DNA of 64,000 nucleotides, taken from positions 310,001 through 374,000 of the forward strand of contig NZ_JH651380.1 of NCBI RefSeq assembly GCF_000260115.1. The letters run 5' to 3'. This stretch comes from Galbibacter orientalis DSM 19592 (GTDB lineage: Bacteria > Bacteroidota > Bacteroidia > Flavobacteriales > Flavobacteriaceae). Shown piece after piece: positions 36,569 through 47,100 of the stretch. How positions within the stretch are numbered: the stretch's first letter is position 1; each line of letters begins with the position of its first letter. The translations under genes were made by a program, and so were the position numbers. The notes beneath the pieces are model-generated. The model ran no database searches. It saw nothing but the letters and a program-made list of their open reading frames with translations, and was not told the DNA's origin.

Positions 36569-37297
36569 TTATCCTCTAGAAACATCTCCAGAACCAGATA
36601 CTTTACTATCTTCTTTGGTAGGGTTACCATAATATTCTACATCTCCAGATCCAGAAACTCTTACTTTTAGCTCACCGTTGCAGTGTACATCTACATCTCC
36701 AGAACCAGAGATGCTTACGTCTACATTTTTAGCTTTTAATTGTTTTGCTGAAATATCTCCAGAACCAGAAAGGGCACATTCAAAATCTCCTGTACTTCCT
36801 CTTAAAACCACATCTCCAGAACCTGCTAAATGACTTTCAACGCTTGTGGATTCTACATCCAAGGTTAAATCTCCCGAGCCTGCTAAATTAGCTTTAAAAG
36901 CATTTGTTTTGATAGTGTTTTTAGTAATTACATCTCCAGAACCTGCTAAAGAAACTGCATCTAAACTTTCAAATGGTACTATAATTAAAATACTGTTTCT
37001 ACGACTTGTACTTAAATTATATCCTTTTTCAGTTTTTATTTGAAGTTCTCCATTTTTAACTTCTGTTTCAATATGCGGAATTAAATTTTCTTCCGCAGTA
37101 ATCGTAATTTTTCCTTCCGTTCCTGCAATTAGTTCTACGTCAAAAAAGCCTGCCACACCTACTGCATCGTAATTTTCTGTAGACCTTTCTACGGTAATTA
37201 CATTTCCGTTTCCTTTTACATTTTCACTGCCAAACCATTGCGCATTAACAGTCATAGAGCTTGTTGCAGCAATACATAATAAGATAATTTTTTTCAT
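36569..37297 (-). CDS. DUF2807 (head GIN domain) secreted protein with SGSGDV repeats
   Basis: 242 aa; seven (A/S)GSGD(V/L/I) repeats in the C-terminal half, signal peptide. Confidence 0.9.
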   Translation of the reverse strand: MKKIILLCIAATSSMTVNAQWFGSENVKGNGNVITVERSTENYDAVGVAGFFDVELIAGTEGKITITAEENLIPHIETEVKNGELQIKTEKGYNLSTSRRNSILIIVPFESLDAVSLAGSGDVITKNTIKTNAFKANLAGSGDLTLDVESTSVESHLAGSGDVVLRGSTGDFECALSGSGDISAKQLKAKNVDVSISGSGDVDVHCNGELKVRVSGSGDVEYYGNPTKEDSKVSGSGDVSRG

Positions 37298-37361
37298 TGT
37301 TTTAATTTTTAGTTGATTGTTATTTTAGTACTTAGTACAAAGTATTTAGTATATTTATTTT

Positions 37362-37440
37362 ATAGAGCCTAGAGCCTAGAGCTATGTATTACATTTTGTA
37401 TTTTTCAACATTTAACATTCAAAATTCAACATTCAACTTC
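37362..37440. repeat. Heptamer-period low-complexity tract
   Basis: agagcct agagcct agagc... and caacatt taacatt caaaatt caacatt caactt. Confidence 0.8.
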
Positions 37441-37441
37441 T

Positions 37442-38545
37442 CTACTTCTTACTAAAACTCACTCCTCCATAATCTGAGGTAATGCTTACTTTATTTTTAC
37501 CTTTAGTTCCATAATATCCTTGGTAATATTTTTCTGTTGATTTCTCTCTTTTGATATTGTATTCAAAATTGGTGTCGCCACTCAATCCGGCATATTCAAG
37601 ATTCATTTCAAAGTCAAAATGATAACCACTATTATAACCAATTTTAATTCCCGTATAATCACTTCTTATTTGAAGATTACCAGCATCTGCTGCCATTTCT
37701 TCAATACGAATAGAACCATAATCGGATGTTATATCTACATTTCCGTGTACAACTCCAAAACGAGTAGTTAGGTAATCTCCAACACCTTCAATATTAGCAG
37801 TGTTATTTATTTTGATACTTCCATAATCACAAGAGTATTTTACATTTTTAGCATTGTTTACTTCAGAAGTGGTATAGTCTGCACTGATAACTAGATTGCC
37901 TGCTTTTTCAATTTCAAAAGAGGAATAATCGGCACTTATTTTTCCGCTTTTCATGTATTCAACGGTTGATTTTGAAGTGTAATCAAAGGTTAATACATTG
38001 TTATCTGCATTTAATTTTCCGAGTTCCAAACGGCCGTAATCACAACTAATATTAGCAACCCCATTGATTTCATCTAAATAAATTCCGCCGTAATCGTTAT
38101 TTAAATCTACTGTATTTCCTATAGGGACTTTTACAGTATAGTTTATTTCCATACTCACATTATTATTACTCCATCCCCAACCACTTTTGGAAAAAATTGT
38201 TTTGGCAGAAACCATAGAACTTGAATTTTGAAATTCTATATCAATTTCATCGAGTTTCTTTTGTGCCTTTTCTTCACTATTACTATTGGTTTTTATATGA
38301 ACTTCTATAACAGTTCGGTTTTCATTCCAAGAAGTAATATGTAAATTTCCGTAGCTATTATTAAGTTTTAAAAGCGCTTTCGGACTTACATTAAATTCTT
38401 TCTTTATTTTTTTCTCTTTGGTGTATTTTCCATTCCATCCAGGACCAGCAGCGATACCGAATAAAGGAAAACATAAGAATAATAATGCGATTTTATATAA
38501 TTTGATTTTCATCTTGTGTAGTTTTAAATTGTTTAATTTCTTCAA
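37442..38545 (-). CDS. Secreted beta-solenoid protein (DUF4097-like), DYG/DYS/DYT repeats
   Basis: 367 aa; repeated SCDYG, SADYS, SADYT, SDYG motifs; signal peptide at internal Met. Confidence 0.75.
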   Translation of the reverse strand: MKKLNNLKLHKMKIKLYKIALLFLCFPLFGIAAGPGWNGKYTKEKKIKKEFNVSPKALLKLNNSYGNLHITSWNENRTVIEVHIKTNSNSEEKAQKKLDEIDIEFQNSSSMVSAKTIFSKSGWGWSNNNVSMEINYTVKVPIGNTVDLNNDYGGIYLDEINGVANISCDYGRLELGKLNADNNVLTFDYTSKSTVEYMKSGKISADYSSFEIEKAGNLVISADYTTSEVNNAKNVKYSCDYGSIKINNTANIEGVGDYLTTRFGVVHGNVDITSDYGSIRIEEMAADAGNLQIRSDYTGIKIGYNSGYHFDFEMNLEYAGLSGDTNFEYNIKREKSTEKYYQGYYGTKGKNKVSITSDYGGVSFSKK

Positions 38546-39062
38546 TTTGAGTGAGTACGTCTTGTAATAAATTAATTCTTGTTTGGTAATTAATAATCAT
38601 GGCATGCAAAATTTGTTTGCTATTACCTTCATTTGCTAAATCTTCTTCTAATTTTTCATGATCTTTTTCTAACTTTTTTAGCTGAAGCATAGCATCTGCA
38701 ATAATTTGTTTAGTTTCTGGTGTTGATTCTGCCTTAATCTTTTCAACTTCTTCATTAATTAAAGAGGCAAAATAGAACTCGGTCTTTTCAATTTGTGTAG
38801 GTTCTTCGGCTACTTGTTGTTCTATTACACTTTCAGTATTTAGAAACTGAAACCCAACAATAAATAAAACAGCAATAGAGGCAGCAACAGTGAGTAATTT
38901 CCATGGAAAGTTATTCGACTTCTTTTTATGGATGGAAACCACTTTTTTTTGCGTTTGCAACTTCTCTAAAAAACGATTTTCATGTCCTTCTTGTGGAGTT
39001 TCAATATCCCACTCGTCTTTTAAATTTTCAAACAAGTTATCTATGTTATTATTCTGTTTCAT
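38493..39062 (-). CDS. Single-TM membrane protein, putative anti-sigma factor
   Basis: 189 aa with one TM (LLTVAASIAVLFIVGFQFL), immediately downstream of and overlapping an ECF sigma gene. Confidence 0.65.
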   Translation of the reverse strand: MKQNNNIDNLFENLKDEWDIETPQEGHENRFLEKLQTQKKVVSIHKKKSNNFPWKLLTVAASIAVLFIVGFQFLNTESVIEQQVAEEPTQIEKTEFYFASLINEEVEKIKAESTPETKQIIADAMLQLKKLEKDHEKLEEDLANEGNSKQILHAMIINYQTRINLLQDVLTQIEEIKQFKTTQDENQII

Positions 39063-39615
39063 AAACTTCAGCTTGTAATTTTTTTCTTAAACTCTCCTTC
39101 GCTCTAGAAATTGTAGTCCTACAATTTGCATAGCTTAACTCCATAATAGTTCCTATTTCGTCATAGTCGTATCCTTCTATTAAATGAAGGGTCAAAGCAA
39201 CTCTGTAATTATCCTTCAACATACTCATGGTTTGCAACACTTTTTGAGCCTTTATATTGGTCAACTCATGATCAGAATTAATTCCATTATCATCTTCAAC
39301 CCTATAGATTACATCATCTAAGGCAACATTATTTTGTTTTTGCTGCTTTCTATAATGATGAATACTGTTGTTAATAACAATACGTTTTAACCATGCTCCA
39401 AAAGTTACTTCGCCTTTAAAAGTATCCAGTTTCGTAAACGCGTTTAAAAACGATTCCTGCATAATATCTTCGGCTTCAAAACTATCTTTTACAATGCGAA
39501 ACGCCGTGTTGTACATTGCTTTGTAATAGCGATTGTAAAGCGATAGTTGAGCAGATTGTTTTCCTTCTGCGCATAATGCTAATAGCTGGTCAATATGTAA
39601 TTCTTGTTGGCTCAA
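39049..39615 (-). CDS. ECF RNA polymerase sigma factor
   Basis: 188 aa; FEAEDIMQESFLNAFTKLDTFKGEVTFGAWLKRIVINNSIHHYRKQ; region 4 YDYDEIGTIMELSYANCRTTISRAKESLRKKL. Confidence 0.93.
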   Translation of the reverse strand: MSQQELHIDQLLALCAEGKQSAQLSLYNRYYKAMYNTAFRIVKDSFEAEDIMQESFLNAFTKLDTFKGEVTFGAWLKRIVINNSIHHYRKQQKQNNVALDDVIYRVEDDNGINSDHELTNIKAQKVLQTMSMLKDNYRVALTLHLIEGYDYDEIGTIMELSYANCRTTISRAKESLRKKLQAEVYETE

Positions 39616-39773
39616 AAAGTTATTCGTTTCTCACTAGTGAGTTTTTATCCTTTTAAGGATTGTTTGTAATAAAGATAAGATTACTTGAAGAATGTTACAG
39701 TTGAAGCAAAAAAATTGTAAGAAAAAATGATAGTTATTGAAAGTCAGCGTGTTATTTATAGTATTTAGCATAA

Positions 39774-39817
39774 AAAAATCCTGATAAAACTATTAAAATA
39801 GTCTTATCAGGATTTTT
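39774..39817. terminator. Intrinsic terminator downstream of ugd
   Basis: aaaaatcctgataa...ttatcaggattttt. Confidence 0.8.
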
Positions 39818-39836
39818 AAGTTTATAAAAATTAGCT

Positions 39837-41237
39837 TTAGGCGTTTTCTCCTATTCTATAATAGTTAAAACCTATGCTATTTATTTTTTCTTTATCTAGA
39901 ATTCTCCTTCCGTCAAAAACAAAAGCAGGTTTAAGCATTTGCTTAAAAATAGTTTCCCAATTGTAGGCTTTAAACTCATCCCATTCTGTTAAAACGGCAA
40001 TAGCATGTGCATCTTTAGACGCATCTATAGGGTCTTTTACAACGGTAACGAGTTTTCTGTTTTCTTCTTCAGAACGGGTATTTAAATAATCTAAATCGGC
40101 ATAAATTCGCTCTTCAGAAACTTTAGGATCATAAATTACAATTTCTGCTTGCTCTTCTAAAAGGGCATCGGCAACATAAATAGCGGCCGATTCACGGGTA
40201 TCATTAGTATCTTTTTTAAATGCCCATCCGTAGAAAACAATTTTTTTACCAGAAACAGTATTATAAAGGGTACTAATAATATTATTGGCAAACCTAGATT
40301 TTTGATAATCGTTCATAATAATTACCTGTTCCCAATAATCTGCCACTTCCTGCAAGCCATAGCTTTTGGCAATATATACAAGGTTTAAGATGTCTTTTTG
40401 AAAGCAAGAGCCTCCAAACCCAACAGAAGCATTTAAAAATTTAGAACCAATCCGACTATCTAAACCAATAGCTTTAGAAACTTCTTGCACATTGGCGTCG
40501 GTTTTTTCACACAAGGCAGAAATAGAATTGATAGACGAAATACGTTGCGCTAAAAAGGCATTTGCAACCAATTTTGAGAGTTCCGACGACCAGATGTTTG
40601 TTTTTAAGATGTTTTCCTTAGGAAGCCAATGTTCATAAATAGCACTCAAAGCTTCTTTAGCTGCTTCCCCTTCTGGAGTTTCATCGCCACCAATTAGTAC
40701 TCTATCTGCATGCAGAAGATCGTTTATAGCGGTTCCTTCTGCTAGAAATTCTGGATTAGAAAGAATCTCAAAATTTACATGGTTACCAGTATTGTCAAGG
40801 ATATTTTTAATAGCCTGCGCTGTTCTTACAGGAAGGGTAGATTTTTCTACCACAATTTTATCATCTTTAGCAACCTTAGCAATATTACGTGCACAAAGCT
40901 CAATAAACTTTAAATCGGCTGCCTGTCCTTTTCCTTTTCCGTAGGTTTTGGTAGGCGTATTTACCGATATAAAAATCATTTCTGCCTCATCAATAGCTTT
41001 ATCAACTTCAGTAGAAAAGAATAGATTTTTATTGCGGGTCTCGGCTATAATTTCTTTTAATCCTGGTTCGTAAACGGGGAGCTTATCTAGATTTTCATCG
41101 TTCCATGCTTTTATTCTATTCGCATTGATATCTACCACTGTAACTTTAATTTCTGGACATTTATGGGCTATAACCGACATAGTTGGTCCGCCAACATATC
41201 CAGCTCCGATACAACAGATTTTATTTATTTTCTTCAC
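39837..41237 (-). CDS. ugd: UDP-glucose 6-dehydrogenase, eukaryote-like type
   Basis: 466 aa; [78 protein letters not shown]. Confidence 0.93.
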   Translation of the reverse strand: MKKINKICCIGAGYVGGPTMSVIAHKCPEIKVTVVDINANRIKAWNDENLDKLPVYEPGLKEIIAETRNKNLFFSTEVDKAIDEAEMIFISVNTPTKTYGKGKGQAADLKFIELCARNIAKVAKDDKIVVEKSTLPVRTAQAIKNILDNTGNHVNFEILSNPEFLAEGTAINDLLHADRVLIGGDETPEGEAAKEALSAIYEHWLPKENILKTNIWSSELSKLVANAFLAQRISSINSISALCEKTDANVQEVSKAIGLDSRIGSKFLNASVGFGGSCFQKDILNLVYIAKSYGLQEVADYWEQVIIMNDYQKSRFANNIISTLYNTVSGKKIVFYGWAFKKDTNDTRESAAIYVADALLEEQAEIVIYDPKVSEERIYADLDYLNTRSEEENRKLVTVVKDPIDASKDAHAIAVLTEWDEFKAYNWETIFKQMLKPAFVFDGRRILDKEKINSIGFNYYRIGENA

Positions 41238-41455
41238 ACGTATTATTTTGAAACCAAATTAATATGAACTAAAGTAGCGTATAATGTTTTGCTATTTAGT
41301 TATGCAAATATAGAAACTACTTCCAATTATAGCGTTTAAAATGACTTATTAGTATACACAGAGACTACTAAATAAAGGTTAAAATGATGTAAAACACCCT
41401 ACTTTTCTATAAGATTAATTGTAACTTATAACAATAACCTTAAATCAACCCGAAG

Positions 41456-41638
41456 ATGAATTTTGTATACATTACATCGCTTTTATTACAATCGCCCGAC
41501 GGAATTCCGAAACCAGGCAATAACGAACCTTTAGACTTACAATCGTGGTCGGAAGTAATTATCTACATTCTTATTCCTATACTTTTAATTGTATTTTACT
41601 TTGTGTGGCGAAAAAATAGAAGGAATCGGAAACGTTAA
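41456..41638 (+). CDS. Small single-TM protein
   Basis: 60 aa; one TM helix with basic C-terminus WRKNRRNRKR. Confidence 0.5.
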   Translation: MNFVYITSLLLQSPDGIPKPGNNEPLDLQSWSEVIIYILIPILLIVFYFVWRKNRRNRKR

Positions 41639-41669
41639 TGGGGGAGGAGTGTTCAGTTTGTAGTAGGCA

Positions 41670-42579
41670 GTTTTCAACTTTAAGGTTGCAAAGGTTGCAA
41701 AGGTTGCAAAGGTTCAAAGGTTCAGAGGGGCAAAGTTTTGAATGTGTTAATTTGAAGATTTGAAAATGTGTAATAAATGAAATCTTCGGACTCCTGACTC
41801 CTGACTCCTGACTTTTTCAATTTTTCAATCTTTCAATATAGAATTGTTGAATAAATGAAATCTTCTGGTTTCTGGGCTATTCTGTTTTTTCAACTTAGGT
41901 TCAAAGGTTCAGAGGTTCAAAGGTTCAGAGGGGCAAAGTTTTGAATGTGCTAATTTGAAAATGTGTCAATTTGAAGATTTGAAAATGTGTAAAATGACAC
42001 CTTCGGACTCCCGGCTCCTGACTCCTGACTTCTTCAATCCTTCAATCTTTCAATTTTTCAATCTTTCAATTTTTAAATGTGTAATAAATGAAATCTTCGG
42101 ACTCCTGACTTCAATCTTTCAATTTTTCAATATAGAATTGTTGAATAAATGAAATTTTCTGGTTTCTGGGCTATTCTGTTTTTTCAACTTAGGTTCAAAG
42201 GTTCAGAGGGGCAAAGTTTTGAATGTGCTAATTTGAAAATGTGTCAATTTGAAGATTTGAAAATGTGTAAAATGACACCTTCGTACTCCCGACTCCTGAC
42301 TCCTGACTTCTTCAATCCTTCAATCCTTCAATTTTTCAATCTTTCAATTTTTAAATGTGTAATAAATGAAATCTTCGGACTTCTGACTTCTGACTTCAGT
42401 CTTCTTCAATCCTTCAATCTTTCAATTTTTAAATATGGAATTGTTGAATAAATGAAATTTTCTGGTTTCTGGGCTATTCTGTTTTTTCAACTTAGGTTCA
42501 AAGGTTCAGAGGGGCAAAGTTTTGAATGTGCTAATTTGAAAATGTGTCAATTTGAAGATTTGAAAATGTGTAAAATGAC
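41670..42579. repeat. Complex repeat array: about three copies of a ~295-303 bp unit built from short tandem words
   Basis: ctggtttctgggctattctgttttttcaacttagg recurs at 41865, 42159 and 42462; internal words ctcctga, caatctt, aaggttgca/aaggttcag. Confidence 0.9.
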
Positions 42580-42582
42580 ACC

Positions 42583-42797
42583 TGAACTTGAAGGGGAATA
42601 TTTATAAATCCAACGATAGATTGAACGATTACTGATCTTATGCAATCGCTCCAATTGGGACACGCTAAATTTACCACTTTCAAAATCTGCAACAATAGAT
42701 TTTTTATACGCTTCAGAAAACTTACGGGATTTCTTAATTAATTTTATAGTTGCTTTCATATAAATTGACTTTAAGTGGTCAACCTATATCAGGGAAG
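42583..42797 (-). pseudogene. Truncated IS3-family-like element (orfA 5' fragment)
   Basis: Minus-strand TGATATAGGTTGACCACTTAAAG end, then MKATIKLIKKSRKFSEAYKKSIVADFESGKFSVSQLERLHKISNRSIYRWIYKYSP (HTH of orfA), abruptly joined to the repeat array. Confidence 0.75.
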
Positions 42798-42811
42798 TAC
42801 AAAGTACAACT

Positions 42812-42910
<99 letters not shown>

Positions 42911-43108
42911 TGTAATAAATAAAATCTGAACTTCGGACTTCAATCTTCCAACTCCTTCAATTTACCTCCACTTATCCAAATAGTTAATTCAATGTAAACA
43001 AAAACAACACTATTTAAACAAAAGGTTAAATGGTGTTGTTTTCTATTTTTTCCACTACGTGTGTTATGTTATTTCTGGTATTTACTATTGAAAGCCGATA
43101 ACAAAAGC

Positions 43109-44047
43109 ATGAAGGAATCAACATTTAAATACCTTTTAAAGAAATATGAAAAGGGAGAAACTACTTCAGAAGAAAAAGAACTTCTCGAAAAATTTGAGAA
43201 TCATTTTCTTAAAAAGAATGAAGCTACTGTTTTTCAATCAGCATCTCATAAAAATAAAGTACAGAACGATATTTACCGAGTTGTAAAACGTTCAACAGCT
43301 AAGAGTCCTACTAATTGGTACAAAATAGCAGCCAGTATTATTGTATTGCTTGGAGTGGGAATTTCTGTATGGTTTGTTTTTAATCCTAAGGGAACTATTT
43401 CTTACACATTGATAGCGACAAATGAGAATGAAATTAAAAATATTGTTTTACAAGATAGTAGTGTAGTTACTTTAAATGAGAATAGTTTTTTAAAATTCCC
43501 AAATCATTTTACCTCTACTAGTCGGCATGTTATTCTAAAAGGGGAAGCCTATTTTAAAATTTCGAAAGATAAAAAACGTCCTTTTACTGTTATAGCAAAT
43601 AACATTACTACTAAGGTTTTAGGAACCCAGTTCAATATAAAAATGGATAGTACTAATATTTCGGTGGCTTTGGTAGAAGGATCTGTTGATGTAAAAGGCT
43701 TACAAACTTCAAAAATTTTAAAACCGAAGGAAAAAATAAACTTCAATTTAAAAAATAAAGAAATAGAAACTGTCAGATTTAATCCTGATGAGGAACTGTT
43801 ATGGATGACAAAGAAACTGACGTTTAATAACACTTCTTTAGTAGAGATAATTCAGCTTTTGGAGAAAAAATTTGAGGTTTCTATTGATTTAGATTCTCCA
43901 ACTTTAAATGAGGTAAAAGTTAGCGGAACCTTTACCAATCAGAGTCTTACATCTATTTTAGTAACTATAACAAAGGCAACAGATTTAAGTTTTAAACGAA
44001 CAACTAAAAACCAAATACTAATCTATAACCCTCAGAAATCAATATGA
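43109..44047 (+). CDS. FecR-family anti-sigma factor (start set at MKEST; the ORF track extends to 43061)
   Basis: FecR domain (TVIANNITTKVLGTQFNIKMDSTNISVALVEGSVDVKG) and C-terminal DUF4974-like domain; upstream of SusC with STN. Confidence 0.92.
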   Translation: MKESTFKYLLKKYEKGETTSEEKELLEKFENHFLKKNEATVFQSASHKNKVQNDIYRVVKRSTAKSPTNWYKIAASIIVLLGVGISVWFVFNPKGTISYTLIATNENEIKNIVLQDSSVVTLNENSFLKFPNHFTSTSRHVILKGEAYFKISKDKKRPFTVIANNITTKVLGTQFNIKMDSTNISVALVEGSVDVKGLQTSKILKPKEKINFNLKNKEIETVRFNPDEELLWMTKKLTFNNTSLVEIIQLLEKKFEVSIDLDSPTLNEVKVSGTFTNQSLTSILVTITKATDLSFKRTTKNQILIYNPQKSI

Positions 44048-44173
44048 AAACATAAGAAATAAAAAAAAGGAAGTGCGCCAACACTCCCTTCAACAGTAGA
44101 ATCATGTCAAATTTAAAATGTATCAGTCAAACACAAATCAAATTATTGTAATTGATTAAACCGCAATAAAAAT

Positions 44174-47100
44174 ATGAAAAAAAACGCAAGTAAATGTCAT
44201 AAATTAATTATGCGTATTTCCACCTTTTACATCATAATAGTCTTAGGATTGCATAGTTTATTTGCTACCGAAATAAACGGACAGGCATTAAAGAGTTCTA
44301 ATATTCTTTTAGAAAAGAACAGCTATAAACTTGAAGAGTTATTTGAAATTATAGAAGCAGAAACAGCCTATAATTTTGTAATTTCTGAAGATTACCTTAA
44401 TACGGATACTACTATTTTAACCGCTTCTGGAAAGGTTAATTTATTGTATTTATTAGAATCTATTTCAAAAGAAAAACAGTTACGTTTTTACAGAGTAAAC
44501 GAATTAATAAGTGTTTCAAAAATAAAGAGCTTTCCAATTAGAGAAAGAGTACAAGTTGTGGAACAAGTAACTGTAACAGGATTGGTGGTAGACCAAGAAG
44601 GCGTACCATTACCAGGAGCAAGTGTTCAAGTAAATAATAAAGCCATTGGGGTTGTAACCGATTTTAATGGGAATTTTAGCATAACAGCTAAAAAAGGAGA
44701 CGAAGTAAAAATTACTTATGTAGGATTTTTACCAACTACCTTTATCATAGGAGATAAAACTTTTTACGAAATTAAATTAGAGCAAGATGTATCAGAACTG
44801 GACGAGGTTGTTGTTACTGCTTTAGGGATAAAAAGAGAAGAGAAAAAGCTAGGATATGCTCAGCAAACGGTACAGTCAGAGCAATTAACTGATGCCCGTA
44901 CTAATAATTGGTCTGAAGCATTAAGAGGTAAAGTTCCTGGGCTTTCAATTCAATCGTTAGGAGGGCCGTTAAATTCTCAACAAATAAAACTTCGAGGAGA
45001 TAATTCATTAAATCCTGGTGCAAATGCTGCACTTATTGTAGTAGATGGAGTTCCTGTAAATAGTGACTTACCAACTTCTGGTGCTTCAAATTCTTATATG
45101 GGGGGAGATGCTTCTAATGATACTCCAGTAGATTTTGGTAATGGAATTGCAGATATAAACCCTGAAGACATTGATAATATTTCTGTATTAAAAGGAGCAG
45201 GAGCAGCAGCATTATATGGAAGTAGAGCTGCTAATGGGGTAATTATTATTACTACTAAATCTGGTAAAAATCAAAAAGGGTTAGGAGTATCGTTTAGTTC
45301 TAATACAAAGTTTGATGTAATTACACGTTGGCCAGATTGGCAATACGAATATGGACAGGGAAGCGGAAAAGGAAGTTATGTAAAGCCAGATGGAAGTCTT
45401 TATTATTCTTATGGAGCTTCAGAAGATGGTAAAAGTACAGGGGGAAGTAGTTCAGCGTTTGGACCTAAATTTGAAGGACAATATTACTACCAATACGATC
45501 CAACTATAGAAGGGCAATCTGCAGAGCGTCAACTTTGGCAACCATATAAAGACAATCGTAAAGATTTTTGGCAAGTAGGAACAACATATACACAAAATGT
45601 ATCTATTCAAGGAGGAGGAGAAAAAGGATCCATGCGAACGTCTCTTACACATTTAAAAAATGAATGGATTATGCCAAATACTGGTTATGAACAAATGGCG
45701 GTTTCTTTAAATGGAAATTACCAAGTGTCCAATGCTATTAAACTGAGTTCGGTTGTAAATTATAGAAAGCGACAGAGTGATAATCTACCCGGGCAAGGTT
45801 ATAACAACCATTCAATAGCATACTTTATGATTTTTCAAAATCCAAATGTAGATTTAGCTTGGTATGAGCCAATTTGGAAAGAGGGAAAAGAACAGGTAGA
45901 TATGATTCGCCCATTTAGTGGTTATATAGATAATCCATATGCAATGGCTTATGAAATTACAAATTCTTTAGACCAAAACTCTGTTACAGGAAATGTAAAA
46001 GCTGATATTGAAATTACCCCAAAGTTAAACTTAATGTTACGTGGGGCTTTAAATAGCTATTCTAAAGGAACAGAGCAACAACGGCCATACGATATAAATA
46101 GGTATGCAACAGGTTTTTTTAAGAAAACAAGTATTTATAGTGAAGAAATAAACACCGATTTCCTTTTAAACTATAAAAATGAATTCGGAAAAGATATTGA
46201 TGTTTCTGGTTCTATAGGAGGAAATGTAATGAAGTATAAATATAGAAGATTGGACTCTTGGACTGAAGGTTTAGAAACGCCAGGTATTTATAACCTTGCA
46301 AATGGAACTAATCTTTTTACCAGTGCTTATGATGGTAATGAACAAGTAAATAGTTTATATGGAATGGCTTCTTTTGGTTATAAAGATTTTATTTTCCTTG
46401 ATTTTACAGGACGTAACGATTGGTCGAGCACCCTTCCAGAACACAATTGGTCTTTCTTTTATCCTTCGGCAAATGCAAGTATTATATTAAGCGATGTGTT
46501 TAATTTCCCTGAAGAAATTAACTTCACAAAATTTAGATTCTCTTATGCAGAAGTAGGAAACGATGCACCGCGTTACAGTACTAAAAAATATTATGGAAAA
46601 GGACCATATCCTTTTCCAAGCTCGGCAGTGGCTCCAACAACTTTATACAATACAGACTTAAAGCCAGAACTTACCAAAAGTTTAGAAGCAGGGTTTAATG
46701 TTAGAATGTTTAAAAACCGATTTAATTTAGATGCAGCAGTATATAGAACACTTACGGTTAATCAAATTTTACGAGTGCCATTAACACATTCTACTGGATA
46801 TAGTACTGCATGGATTAATTCTGGAGAAGTTAGAAATATTGGAGCTGAAGTAATGTTTAGTTTTAAACCTATTAAAAACGAAAGTTTTGAATGGGAGAGT
46901 ATCATTAACTGGTCAACAAACGATAGTAAGGTTATTAGTCTAGACCCTAGGTTAGAAGGAAAGCTTCAAATGTTAAGCTCATCTAGTGCTCGTTTAGTGG
47001 GTGTAGAAGGAGGTTCAGCCAATGCACTTTATGGAAGAGGTTATGAGCGTTCTCCAGATGGAGAGGTCTTGTATGATGCTAATGGTCATCCTTTAATGAC

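Noticed and set aside
41955-42451. ORFs 41955-42152 and 42149-42451 on the + strand
   Set aside because: They lie inside the repeat array and encode low-complexity repeated peptide (SRLLTPDFFNPSI); no independent coding evidence.
41865-42480. Regularly spaced repeats that might suggest a CRISPR array
   Set aside because: Units are ~300 bp direct repeats made of shorter tandem words, with no conserved 24-40 bp repeat alternating with unique spacers, and no cas genes in the window.
42547-42759. 70-aa HTH protein as a standalone gene
   Set aside because: The C-terminus (GVILHIFKSSN) is translated array sequence; the N-terminal part is a truncated IS3 orfA.
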